DNA of 64,000 bases. Source: Coprococcus sp. OM04-5BH. Its GTDB lineage: Bacteria; Bacillota; Clostridia; Lachnospirales; Lachnospiraceae. Positions within the stretch are counted from its first letter, which is position 1; each line of letters opens with the position of its first letter. Below, piece after piece: positions 55,229-62,824 of the stretch. The stretch covers positions 1 through 64,000 of the forward strand of contig NZ_QULM01000002.1 of assembly GCF_003482105.1 (NCBI RefSeq), written 5' to 3'. The notes below the pieces were generated by a model. The model was not told the origin of the DNA. It saw nothing but the letters and a program-made list of their open reading frames with translations, and searched no databases. A program made the position numbers and the translations under genes.

Positions 55229-55606
55229 ATGGCAGATATGAACAGAACAAAAAAGGCAACAGGACATAGATATCATGACAGAGTAATGAAGAGACGCAGA
55301 GCAAGAATAAGAAAGGTTACAGTATTTTCAGTTGCTGTTCTTGCACTTGCATTTGGAATAATATTCTTTGCAGGAAGTACCAAGAGCAGATCAAAGGCAG
55401 GAAACGCCAGCGAGAAGTATTTTACCTGCTACACAATACAGTCAGGCGACAGCCTCTGGAGTATCGCAGAGGATCATATGACAGAAGAGTACAGCTCAGT
55501 GAACCAGTACATAGATGAGGTTATGAGCATTAACGGTCTTACTTCATCAGATATTGTAAGCGGAACAAGCATTGTAATACCTTATTACGAGATTAGGAAT
55601 TATTAA
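55229..55606 (+). CDS. LysM-domain membrane protein, probable SOS cell-division inhibitor (YneA-like)
   Basis: The 125-residue protein has a very basic cytoplasmic N terminus (residues 1-28), one membrane helix (VTVFSVAVLALAFGIIFFAG) and a C-terminal LysM domain (YTIQSGDSLWSIAED ... SGTSIVIP). This is the build of YneA, which is induced by DNA damage, transiently exported and delays septation in Bacillus. The divergence from lexA, the LexA boxes on its promoter and the strong terminator behind all support an SOS role. GGAGGGA precedes the ATG. Sequence similarity to YneA itself is limited to layout. Confidence 0.8.
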   Translation: MADMNRTKKATGHRYHDRVMKRRRARIRKVTVFSVAVLALAFGIIFFAGSTKSRSKAGNASEKYFTCYTIQSGDSLWSIAEDHMTEEYSSVNQYIDEVMSINGLTSSDIVSGTSIVIPYYEIRNY

Positions 55607-55629
55607 GAAGCATAAGCACATTAATATAT

Positions 55630-55683
55630 GAGTCGCAACATCAGCTGCCATTTTTATGGGAGCGGTGTTGGGGCTCTTTTTTT
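55630..55683 (+). terminator. Terminator of the SOS LysM gene
   Basis: GAGTCGCAACA...GCTGCCAT pairs, with a few mismatches, with ATGGGAGC...GTGTTGGGGCTC, followed by T7 (55677-55683). Confidence 0.8.
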
Positions 55684-55870
55684 ACATGATAGATAATTTA
55701 TTTTACTGATTTTTTATACTTGTGTAACATATGTCAAATCAAAATAGTATACAATAGGCTTCACAACATTCTTTATAGCTGGCGACGGCGGTCGCTGGTT
55801 TCATACAACTGAACAGATTACAGGTTTTCATCCATATTTCAAGTGATTGTGTCAGGTTTTATCTGAGAAC

Positions 55871-55898
55871 TTGACATTAAGTGTCAGCCCTTTATTAA
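55871..55898 (+). promoter_or_regulatory. Candidate promoter of the Cna_B/sortase operon with overlapping inverted repeat
   Basis: TTGACA (55871-55876) with a 16-base spacer and TATTAA (55893-55898). TCAGCCC (55884-55890) in the spacer and GGGCTGA (55908-55914) near the start of transcription form an inverted repeat that could be an operator. The rest of 55690-55870 holds A/T-rich DNA and a small GCGAC/GTCGC hairpin near 55783-55796; I see no gene there. Confidence 0.5.
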
Positions 55899-55939
55899 AT
55901 TTTAAATGGGCTGATGTTCAAAATATGGAGGAACGTAAT

Positions 55940-58900
55940 ATGAAAGAACATTCAACCAGTTCAGTAAAAACAGGTTCATTAAAAAAATCCAAACTATTAA
56001 GAGCATTGATCTCCCTGATCGTATGTATTTCCATTATTACATTATATATTCCTGCGAGCCTTACGGTGGAGGCTGAAACAGAGGAGGAACAGGTATCTTT
56101 CGGTAATGAACAAGCCAAAGACGATGAAGATAAAACAGAATATATCAGTGAAGATAAGCCGGCATACGACGGCGAAGATGTGCGAGAAGATGATGACAAA
56201 GATATGCGTGAGTACGATGGTGAGTCACTGGAGGAGATAATCCGGTATGGTGATAATGGTGGCGATCTTGATCATTTCTTCTGGGGAAGCATATATTATG
56301 GACTTTCCCTGGAGGACTTAAAGGCATATAAAGCCGGTGGTAATACCATGGAAGATATTATGTCTGAATTGTCAGTAAGATATGCCAAGGCGGATCAAGT
56401 TATGGATATCTACAGTGGCATGTCGCCGGACATAAGGTATATTCCTGAGAGCCCTGTTGTAGCCACAGGAAGTGATGCGTCAGGGATAAAAAGTATATCA
56501 GATACAAGCAGAACATCCATTATATCAGAGGTAGTGCCCATATCCTCAGAAAGCCTTAAGGATAGCATGTCTGCCCTTGGCTGCAATTATCATGGAAGGA
56601 TCAATAAGCTTATCATGAAGTCTGAGACAGGGGACACAGAGGCTTTTTGCATAGATATCGGTATGCGTGCACGGGCCGGGGACAAATATTCCTGTTATAA
56701 GAAGGACGCAGGAAATTATGTGTATGGAAAAGTTTACTACTGGTATTTTAACAACAGAAATGACAATGCCTATGCTGCAGCGTCTTTATTTTTCTGGGTA
56801 TACAGCAGTGGAGTTAAGACACCGAAGGATATCCATACCAGGGAATATGCCGAGTACTATAACAATTATTATAAGGCTGCTGTAGATATACTGGGGAATG
56901 ATACTATGCTTGACGGACAGGCCGTGAAGAAATACATAGGAGAGATAGTTACTGCAGCTAATTCCGGAAATAGCTGCTCGGTTTACTACTGGAAAAATCC
57001 CAACGAGAAAAACCAGAGACTTATTACCGGAAATTATAAGGAAAAAGTATATCATATCAAAGTAAATAAATGTGGACTTTACGGAAAGGCTGTAATGGAT
57101 GTTAAGCTTCCGGGAGCTGAGTTTGGTGTATATTCAGAGAACGATTGCAGCAATAGATCACTTCTCAAAAAGTATGTGACCGATTCTGAGGGACAGTTTT
57201 ATATAGACTTACTTTCAGACGGAGCTTGCTTGTACATGAAGGAAATAAAGGCTCCAAAGGGATATAAGATTAATGAGACAGTTTACAAGCTGTTTCAGGA
57301 TACCGGCAGTATAAAAGTGGAAGACCAGTATTCAGATGTGGGAAGGTTTGGCATTAAAAAGACAGATTCCGAAAATGGACAGCCTGTAAACGATGCAGGA
57401 AGTGATTACAGGACCAGCGGCTGCTATATATTATACAATGACAGCAACTGCAGGGAGATGGCGAAGGATGTGTACGGTAATAATGTGAGAATGTTTGTAA
57501 GCAGGCAGGTCCATGACAGATATTGGGAGTCAAAGAAAACCTATGGAAGCGGAAGTGTATTTGCAGGAAACGACGGATATGTATACTCAGGTATATTAAG
57601 GACAGGTACTTATTACCTTAAGGAGACCCAGGCTCCAGCAGGATACTATCTTAATCCTGACATGATAAAGGTGGTCATAACTGCCGGTGGGAGCAGCGTG
57701 AAAAATGCCCTGAAGATAGACACAAGAAAGACCAGTGATATAAAGAAATCCGGAGGGCTTGGACTTAGCAAGCATGTGGCAGATACCTATATTGAGTACG
57801 ATAATGTGGAGGGAGCTGTGTACAAGCTCTATGCAGCAACAGATATCAAGATCGGAACCGGCAATATAAAGGAACGTGCCTATGTGTCAACATTTCCTGA
57901 GACAAATGAAATGGGCTACGCCGAACTTACGGGCATATCACCGGGAAAATATTACATAGTAGAAGAAACTGCCCCGGAAGGACTTTACAATGCCTCTGAC
58001 AGTGCCATAAAGCCACTGGAGTACGATGAACAGGGAAATATAGTCTCTGATATTACTGTGGAAAATGCGGCGGATTATGGCGTAGTAGTTACTGAGGTAA
58101 ATGAATCAGACAACCAGGTAGATGTATATGATAAGGCTAAGAAATATAAGATATCTCTGGACAAGACTGTTGATGGAGCAAATGGTGAGAAATTGCCTTT
58201 GGCGGATGCAGGATTTATGCTATTTGACAGGGACAAGATTGAGGCGTATATAAAGGCAGATTCAGAGCCTGAAAATATAGCCCATGAAAATAATGAAAAC
58301 GGGAATAAAAAGAGTGGTATACCGGTAAATGAAGACGAATGTCCTGACTATGGGGCATTTGCAAAGGAGGACTGGGACAGATTTCTTGACGCTGCCGTAG
58401 TTCTTAAAGGGAAGGAGACTATAATTTATACAGATGAAAAAGGGCATCTGGAGACTGATATTATAATCCCTTACGGCAATTATGTTCTTGTGGAATATGA
58501 TGTACCGTTAAACAGCAGCGGCTTCGAGTATATTAAAGCGATAGAACCTGTAAATATAAGCTTTCCGGAGGCATGCGAGGAAGGACAATACGAATATAAG
58601 CTAAGTCTTAATGATGAGAAACTTAAGGTAAGATTCAATATTGTTAAATATGATGGAGATACATTAATACCTATAGAAGCCAATTCCTGCAGGATAAGGT
58701 TGATAAACAAGGAGACAGAAGAAGCTGTTACAGACAGTGCTACAGGTTTTGATTATTTCTCCACTGATGAAAAGGGTTATATCAATATAAACGGCAATAT
58801 GGAGCCGGGAGTATATTATCTTGAGGAACTGGAAGCCCCGGAGGGGTACGCCCTGCTTGAAGAGAAGATGCTTATCCGTGTGAGAGTAGTTGATAGAAAA

Positions 58901-60583
58901 ACGGAAATCGGCATATATGATCAAGATAAGGAAGATTATGTGGACGAGGTGAGCACTGGATCAGTTGATCTCACAGGAGATGAAGTGAGTCCCGGGGATG
59001 GGGGTGTTGAGCAAAATGGGGCTGAGCCCGAGATACATATTTACAATGTCAGGTACAAATTGGATATCAGAAAGATTGATGATGCAGGTGAGCCGGTGGA
59101 AAATGCAGTGCTGGGATTATATCCGTATGCGGACAATAGTGAGGATATAAAAGATGCCGATAATGTAAAAGGGGATGATAATACAAAAAATGATGATAAC
59201 ATAAAAGATTCTGAAAATACCAATGATGTTAACCGTAAAATATTTATGTATACTAACTATGAAGAACTTAGTAATGTTAGTCTGAAAGATGATCACCTGG
59301 AGATAATTACCGGTACAGAGAAAACGGAAATATCCGGGCTTCCTGAGGGAACATATATACTAAAAGAGATAAAAGCACCGGATGGTTACATGAAAAGTGA
59401 GGATATAGTAATAAATATAGGAAATGATAAGACACAGGAAACAATCACTTCCGGACAAATTGAATATTCAGATGGTAGCATTATAGTAAATATGGTGGAT
59501 GTTAGATGTGGAAGGATAACACTTAATAAAACCGGAGATTTATTTACAGATTTCAAAAAAGAAAAAGGAAATGAGGGTGAATATTACAGGCTTATAACAT
59601 CAAAATTACCTTTAGGTGGTGCGGTATTTGGTATTTTTGACAGTGAACATAATAAAATATGCGAGATAACCAGCGGAGACGATGGCACATGCAACAGCGA
59701 CTATCTGCCATACGGCGAGTACTATATAAAGGAATTAGCTGCTCCTGATGGATATATTGCAAATGACAGGGAAATACCTGTCTCATTATATGAAGAGTGC
59801 GTAGATTTAAGCCAGACAGCGGATATATACAATGAGTACAGAACCATAAATATAAGTCTTGAAAAGAAGATAATTGGCGAATCCGGGGATAAGATGCCAT
59901 TAAAGGGTGCAGTATTTGCAGTGTATAACGAAAATGAAATAAATATCTCAGGCAAAGAAATCCCTAAAGAGTCATGCCTTGGTTTCATAACCACGGATGA
60001 TAAAGGAAAGGGAATATATTCAGGAAAACTTCCGGTGGGCAGTTATTATGTGAAAGAAGTCAAGACATTGGATGGCTATGTCCTTGATACATATAAATAT
60101 CAGGTCAACTATGATGGAAACTCAGACGGAATTTTTGTACTGAATAATGGCAATGATATCATGAATTACAGCTCCGGCGGTAAATTATGTATAAACAAGC
60201 TTGACGCTCAGGGGGATACTTATCTTAAAGGTGCGGAATTTACCGTATATAACAAGGAAAATGACAAGAAGGTTCTTACACTGATAACGGATGATAAAGG
60301 ATATGCCGAGGCAAATATTCCTAATGGAGACTATTATATGGTGGAGACAAAATCTCCGGAAGGCTATATAAAAGATGAAACCAGACAGGAGTTCACCATC
60401 GATAACGACAATACAACCGCCTATTACAATATGAAGAATGACAGGAAGGTTAAGCTTGGTGTAAATGAGATCTGGTATATTACGGCAAGTCTCGGTTCAA
60501 TATTTATCATAATTATGTTTATGCTCTATGTGTTCGTCATAAGCAGAAAGAAAAATGTGGTCAGAAAAAATGAAGAAAAATAA
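55940..60583 (+). CDS. Giant multi-domain Cna_B/SpaA surface protein
   Basis: A 1547-residue exported protein. After a basic start and hydrophobic signal segment (about 15-38) comes an acidic region, then a thioester-domain-like module (about 205-370). It has Cys237 in EAFCIDIG and later AAASLFFWVYSSG. Roughly nine Cna_B/SpaA beta-sandwich units follow, each ending in a motif such as KEIKAPKGY, KETQAPAGY, EETAPEGL, EELEAPEGY or KELAAPDGY. The sixth unit contains a D/N/K-rich low-complexity insert (59140-59230). A membrane helix (about 1515-1538) and RKNEEK tail end the protein; no LPxTG-type motif is seen before the helix. ATG 55940 follows GGAGG (55927-55931). It overlaps the sortase gene. 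A tip adhesin or major surface stalk is likely. Confidence 0.87.
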   Translation: MKEHSTSSVKTGSLKKSKLLRALISLIVCISIITLYIPASLTVEAETEEEQVSFGNEQAKDDEDKTEYISEDKPAYDGEDVREDDDKDMREYDGESLEEIIRYGDNGGDLDHFFWGSIYYGLSLEDLKAYKAGGNTMEDIMSELSVRYAKADQVMDIYSGMSPDIRYIPESPVVATGSDASGIKSISDTSRTSIISEVVPISSESLKDSMSALGCNYHGRINKLIMKSETGDTEAFCIDIGMRARAGDKYSCYKKDAGNYVYGKVYYWYFNNRNDNAYAAASLFFWVYSSGVKTPKDIHTREYAEYYNNYYKAAVDILGNDTMLDGQAVKKYIGEIVTAANSGNSCSVYYWKNPNEKNQRLITGNYKEKVYHIKVNKCGLYGKAVMDVKLPGAEFGVYSENDCSNRSLLKKYVTDSEGQFYIDLLSDGACLYMKEIKAPKGYKINETVYKLFQDTGSIKVEDQYSDVGRFGIKKTDSENGQPVNDAGSDYRTSGCYILYNDSNCREMAKDVYGNNVRMFVSRQVHDRYWESKKTYGSGSVFAGNDGYVYSGILRTGTYYLKETQAPAGYYLNPDMIKVVITAGGSSVKNALKIDTRKTSDIKKSGGLGLSKHVADTYIEYDNVEGAVYKLYAATDIKIGTGNIKERAYVSTFPETNEMGYAELTGISPGKYYIVEETAPEGLYNASDSAIKPLEYDEQGNIVSDITVENAADYGVVVTEVNESDNQVDVYDKAKKYKISLDKTVDGANGEKLPLADAGFMLFDRDKIEAYIKADSEPENIAHENNENGNKKSGIPVNEDECPDYGAFAKEDWDRFLDAAVVLKGKETIIYTDEKGHLETDIIIPYGNYVLVEYDVPLNSSGFEYIKAIEPVNISFPEACEEGQYEYKLSLNDEKLKVRFNIVKYDGDTLIPIEANSCRIRLINKETEEAVTDSATGFDYFSTDEKGYININGNMEPGVYYLEELEAPEGYALLEEKMLIRVRVVDRKTEIGIYDQDKEDYVDEVSTGSVDLTGDEVSPGDGGVEQNGAEPEIHIYNVRYKLDIRKIDDAGEPVENAVLGLYPYADNSEDIKDADNVKGDDNTKNDDNIKDSENTNDVNRKIFMYTNYEELSNVSLKDDHLEIITGTEKTEISGLPEGTYILKEIKAPDGYMKSEDIVINIGNDKTQETITSGQIEYSDGSIIVNMVDVRCGRITLNKTGDLFTDFKKEKGNEGEYYRLITSKLPLGGAVFGIFDSEHNKICEITSGDDGTCNSDYLPYGEYYIKELAAPDGYIANDREIPVSLYEECVDLSQTADIYNEYRTINISLEKKIIGESGDKMPLKGAVFAVYNENEINISGKEIPKESCLGFITTDDKGKGIYSGKLPVGSYYVKEVKTLDGYVLDTYKYQVNYDGNSDGIFVLNNGNDIMNYSSGGKLCINKLDAQGDTYLKGAEFTVYNKENDKKVLTLITDDKGYAEANIPNGDYYMVETKSPEGYIKDETRQEFTIDNDNTTAYYNMKNDRKVKLGVNEIWYITASLGSIFIIIMFMLYVFVISRKKNVVRKNEEK

Positions 60584-61355
60584 TGCTGAAAACCATCTGC
60601 ACGTTGCATGTTTTATAATAGGAACGATATTTCTTATCATAGGAGCAGTGACAATCTATAATTTGATCAGGATAAAAAGATACAATGATCTAAACAGTGA
60701 ACTATGCGATATGTATATGTCAGAATGTGATAAAGATACAGAAAAAAATAGCCCTAATAGCGTAAACTTCGGTGGGAGAGACCTGAAAGAGGGCAGTAGT
60801 AGAACCACAGTGGATGATAATACCGGTATTGGTAATGATATTTGTGCAGGTAATGCTGCTGGTGCTTATGTATATAATATGGGTAATTCTCCAGGTACTT
60901 CATTATCCGATGAAAATGAAACAGGTGGTACTGATCATACCGGCATAAATATAGAAGATATCGACTCAATTCTTATGATAAAAAAGATAGATCTTGAAAT
61001 GCCTGTATTTAATGGTTCAAAAAGATCTGAGTACCTGGACAGATTTTTTCTCATAACCGGATATAGTAAAAATGAATATGGTAACGGAAATTATTACATA
61101 TTCGGACACCAGTCAAGAACCTTCGGGTATTCTTTAAACCGACTTAATTCCCTAAGTTATGGGGATGAAATTCTTATTTATAAATCCGGAGAATATCATA
61201 CATATTATGTTGAGGCCATATCTAAAACTCAGGAAATGAGCATTGACAGGAACACATCTGAAACAACAGACTCAATAATAATCTATACCTGTGACAAATC
61301 TAAGGCAGCAAACAAACCCTATATAAAACTATGTGCAGGCAGGAAAAATAAATAA
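60570..61355 (+). CDS. Sortase-like transpeptidase
   Basis: The protein (261 residues from ATG 60570; ATG 60555 also possible) has one N-terminal membrane helix (ACFIIGTIFLIIGAVTIYNL), a Gly/Asn/Ser/Asp-rich linker (about 55-130) and a C-terminal sortase domain. The catalytic histidine is in YIFGHQS (residue 180) and the cysteine in IIYTCDK (residue 241). The strand that normally carries the catalytic arginine reads NKPYIKLCAGR, with Lys-Pro at that place. It starts inside the end of the large Cna_B gene, so they are coupled. It resembles class B/D enzymes more than class C pilin polymerases. The Cna_B protein in front is the obvious client, although its C terminus lacks a clear signal. Confidence 0.82.
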   Translation: MKKNNAENHLHVACFIIGTIFLIIGAVTIYNLIRIKRYNDLNSELCDMYMSECDKDTEKNSPNSVNFGGRDLKEGSSRTTVDDNTGIGNDICAGNAAGAYVYNMGNSPGTSLSDENETGGTDHTGINIEDIDSILMIKKIDLEMPVFNGSKRSEYLDRFFLITGYSKNEYGNGNYYIFGHQSRTFGYSLNRLNSLSYGDEILIYKSGEYHTYYVEAISKTQEMSIDRNTSETTDSIIIYTCDKSKAANKPYIKLCAGRKNK

Positions 61356-61439
61356 TTAATGTAGTCCAAATAATAAAAACATAAATATAATATGGTTTTA
61401 AATAATTCTTCAAAGGCTCATATAGTTATAAAGCAATAA

Positions 61440-61494
61440 AAAATGCATAGATCCCGTATATTCATGTATACCCGGTGATTTATGCATTTTTATT
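61440..61494 (+). terminator. Terminator of the Cna_B/sortase operon
   Basis: AAAATGCATA (61440-61449) pairs with TATGCATTTT (61481-61490, with a one-base offset) and ends in T-rich sequence. It marks the last host-like feature before composition changes. Confidence 0.75.
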
Positions 61495-61499
61495 TGCAC

Positions 61500-61835
61500 A
61501 ATTTCTACAAACAATCTCAACATAAATAACAATATTCATCAGATGTCCCTAACAATTTGAATATGAAATCCGAAACAGTAGTGGATGTGGAAAGTGTTGA
61601 TAGTGATTTGTTATATTTATTGCTTCAACATATTTATTCGCAAAACTCAGGTGCAGTTTTTCGCTATTAATTTTTGTATTTTTTAGCGGCAAAGGGTATA
61701 GCCGCTATTTTTTTTATTCAGTGAAAACCTATTCGGGTTTTATCTCCCCTTAAAGTTTTGTTTACAATTTAATAATTAGTTGGAGGGCTTTATATGTGAA
61801 AATATGGCATTTGTTATTTTAGTTGTAAAGGTAAT
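61500..61835. other. Gene-free A/T-rich region with three hairpins (possible phage intergenic region)
   Basis: No gene longer than a few codons is visible. Three hairpins follow each other: AAAACT/AGTTTT (61642-61660), TAGCGGC/GCCGCTA with a T8 run (61684-61715), and AAAACC/GGTTTT (61724-61741). A strong site TGGAGGG (61781-61787) precedes only an eight-codon frame (GTG 61796 to TAG 61822). Filamentous phages keep replication origin and packaging hairpins in such a region, so that is one reading. No integrase, att repeat or clear dif site was identified. Confidence 0.45.
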
Positions 61836-62069
61836 ATGGACTTTTTTAATTTTATAGTAATTGATAAGCCTGCATTAATTCCTTTTGACCTGCGTCAGAA
61901 CTCCGGTGCTGTTCTCTTTTGTTATGATGGAGAAGAGGAACGTAAGAGTGGACGGATAGTACTACTTGATTTAATTGGTCTTGTAACGTCAACTGATTTA
62001 ATTGGAATGGTTGAAAGTCTGAAAGACATGTCAGAGTTTAGAGATTGTGTTTATCGTAAGTGCGATTAA
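61836..62069 (+). CDS. Small protein of the putative filamentous-phage region, unknown function
   Basis: A 77-residue soluble protein (MDFFNFIVIDKPALIPF...). I do not recognise it. It has a beta-rich middle (GAVLFCYDGEE, SGRIVLLDLIGLV) and two cysteines near the end. AAAGG lies four bases before ATG 61836. The next gene begins 15 bases after its stop with its own GGAGG, so they are probably one transcript. Codon use (TTG, CGT, TTT) differs from host genes. In filamentous phages small genes at this place serve replication or regulation, but nothing in the sequence proves this. Confidence 0.7.
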   Translation: MDFFNFIVIDKPALIPFDLRQNSGAVLFCYDGEEERKSGRIVLLDLIGLVTSTDLIGMVESLKDMSEFRDCVYRKCD

Positions 62070-62084
62070 TTGGAGGTATGAAAA

Positions 62085-62348
62085 ATGGAATGTTTACATG
62101 GTAATTTTATGATTGTTTCAAAAAATGAAAAAGAGATTAAGAAAAAAGATGGAACGCTTGATGGTAGTTACTTTGAGGTTGGTTTATCTGATGGTAGGAC
62201 AGTTATTACTTTAACTGCTGGCGGTGAAAATCCTCTTGTTAAGGCGGATATGTTTAAAACTTATAGTATGGGTTTTGATTTTGCTGATAAAAAGTTGAAA
62301 TGTACAAGTGTTACGGCTGATCCGCCAAAGGGTGAGCCAAAGAAGTAA
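62085..62348 (+). CDS. Predicted single-stranded DNA-binding (OB-like) small protein
   Basis: An 87-residue protein with alternating beta strands: GNFMIVSKNEKEIKKKDGT, SYFEVGLSDGRTVITLTAG, then a loop and helix (VKADMFKTYSMGFDF) and a basic, Pro/Lys-rich tail. Size, strand pattern and position just ahead of a coat-like gene resemble the gene V-type ssDNA-binding proteins of filamentous phages. The assignment rests on layout and not on a diagnostic motif. GGAGG (62071-62075) gives a clear start. A structure prediction showing an OB fold would support it. Confidence 0.6.
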   Translation: MECLHGNFMIVSKNEKEIKKKDGTLDGSYFEVGLSDGRTVITLTAGGENPLVKADMFKTYSMGFDFADKKLKCTSVTADPPKGEPKK

Positions 62349-62390
62349 TACTTGCTTATATAAAAATACTTAATAAAGGGGGTGTATGTT

Positions 62391-62555
62391 ATGGAATTTA
62401 CAGCAGTTACAACAGCTCTTGGAAATCTTGGTTCTGTTATGGACACTGTTTTAACAACGATCGCAGGCAATCCGTATATGATGTTATTCATGGCTGTTCC
62501 TGTGCTTGCCGTTGGTTGTAAGTCTCTGAGAAAGCTTATCAGAGTTGCCCGATAG
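62391..62555 (+). CDS. Small coat-like protein (filamentous-phage major coat type)
   Basis: A 54-residue protein too short for many gene finders. The N-terminal half is small and amphipathic (TAVTTALGNLGSVMDTVLTTI), then GNPYMMLFMAVPVLAVGC spans the membrane, and KSLRKLIRVAR is a strongly basic tail. This acidic/amphipathic-hydrophobic-basic plan is that of inovirus major coat proteins, whose basic end packs the DNA. A GNP-hydrophobic motif at the helix start recurs in coat proteins of Gram-positive inoviruses. AAGGGGGTG (about 62376-62384) precedes the ATG and a terminator follows at once, as usual for the strongly expressed coat gene. Confidence 0.75.
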   Translation: MEFTAVTTALGNLGSVMDTVLTTIAGNPYMMLFMAVPVLAVGCKSLRKLIRVAR

Positions 62556-62580
62556 TGAAAGCAAGGGCGTACACAAAAAA

Positions 62581-62607
62581 AGAAGGTTGGGAGAACCTTC
62601 TTTTTTT
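62581..62607. terminator. Bidirectional terminator after the coat-like gene
   Basis: AGAAGGTT (62581-62588) and AACCTTCT (62594-62601), five-base loop, preceded by A-run and followed by T7. It serves the coat-like gene and the opposite small gene. Confidence 0.9.
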
Positions 62608-62612
62608 AACAA

Positions 62613-62777
62613 TTAGTGGCGGTTTAAGTAATTGATGATTGTATTAATTAGTTTTTTAATTGGTTTATAAAAAATGAGATATACGATTACTATTGCCAAG
62701 ATGTAAAAGATTAGTTGTGTAATTGAACTAGATGAACTAATTAATGTGCTGTCTAGTATTGTTGTTATTTTATCCAT
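62613..62777 (-). CDS. Small membrane protein on the opposite strand
   Basis: A 54-residue frame starting MDKITTILDSTLISSSSS, followed by a helix (ITQLIFYILAIVIVYLIFY) and a basic end (KPIKKLINTIINYLNRH). The minus-strand site AAAGGAA lies about eight bases before ATG 62775-62777; a longer in-frame start (62855) would cover the divergent gene's binding site. It has the same length and plan as the coat-like protein but faces the other way, converging on the same terminator. It could be a minor coat protein, an inhibitor or lysis-type peptide, or a small toxin. The function is unknown. Confidence 0.55.
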   Translation of the reverse strand: MDKITTILDSTLISSSSSITQLIFYILAIVIVYLIFYKPIKKLINTIINYLNRH

Positions 62778-62824
62778 GTTGCGTTTCCTTTCTTTTTTGA
62801 AAATAATTATAGAGGAGGTTTGTT

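Noticed and set aside
62391-62555. Maff2-type small ICE protein as an alternative for the coat-like gene
   Set aside because: The Maff2 pattern (glycine-rich membrane segment) does not fit; no conjugation genes are visible. It stays possible only if the sequence past 64000 shows transfer genes.
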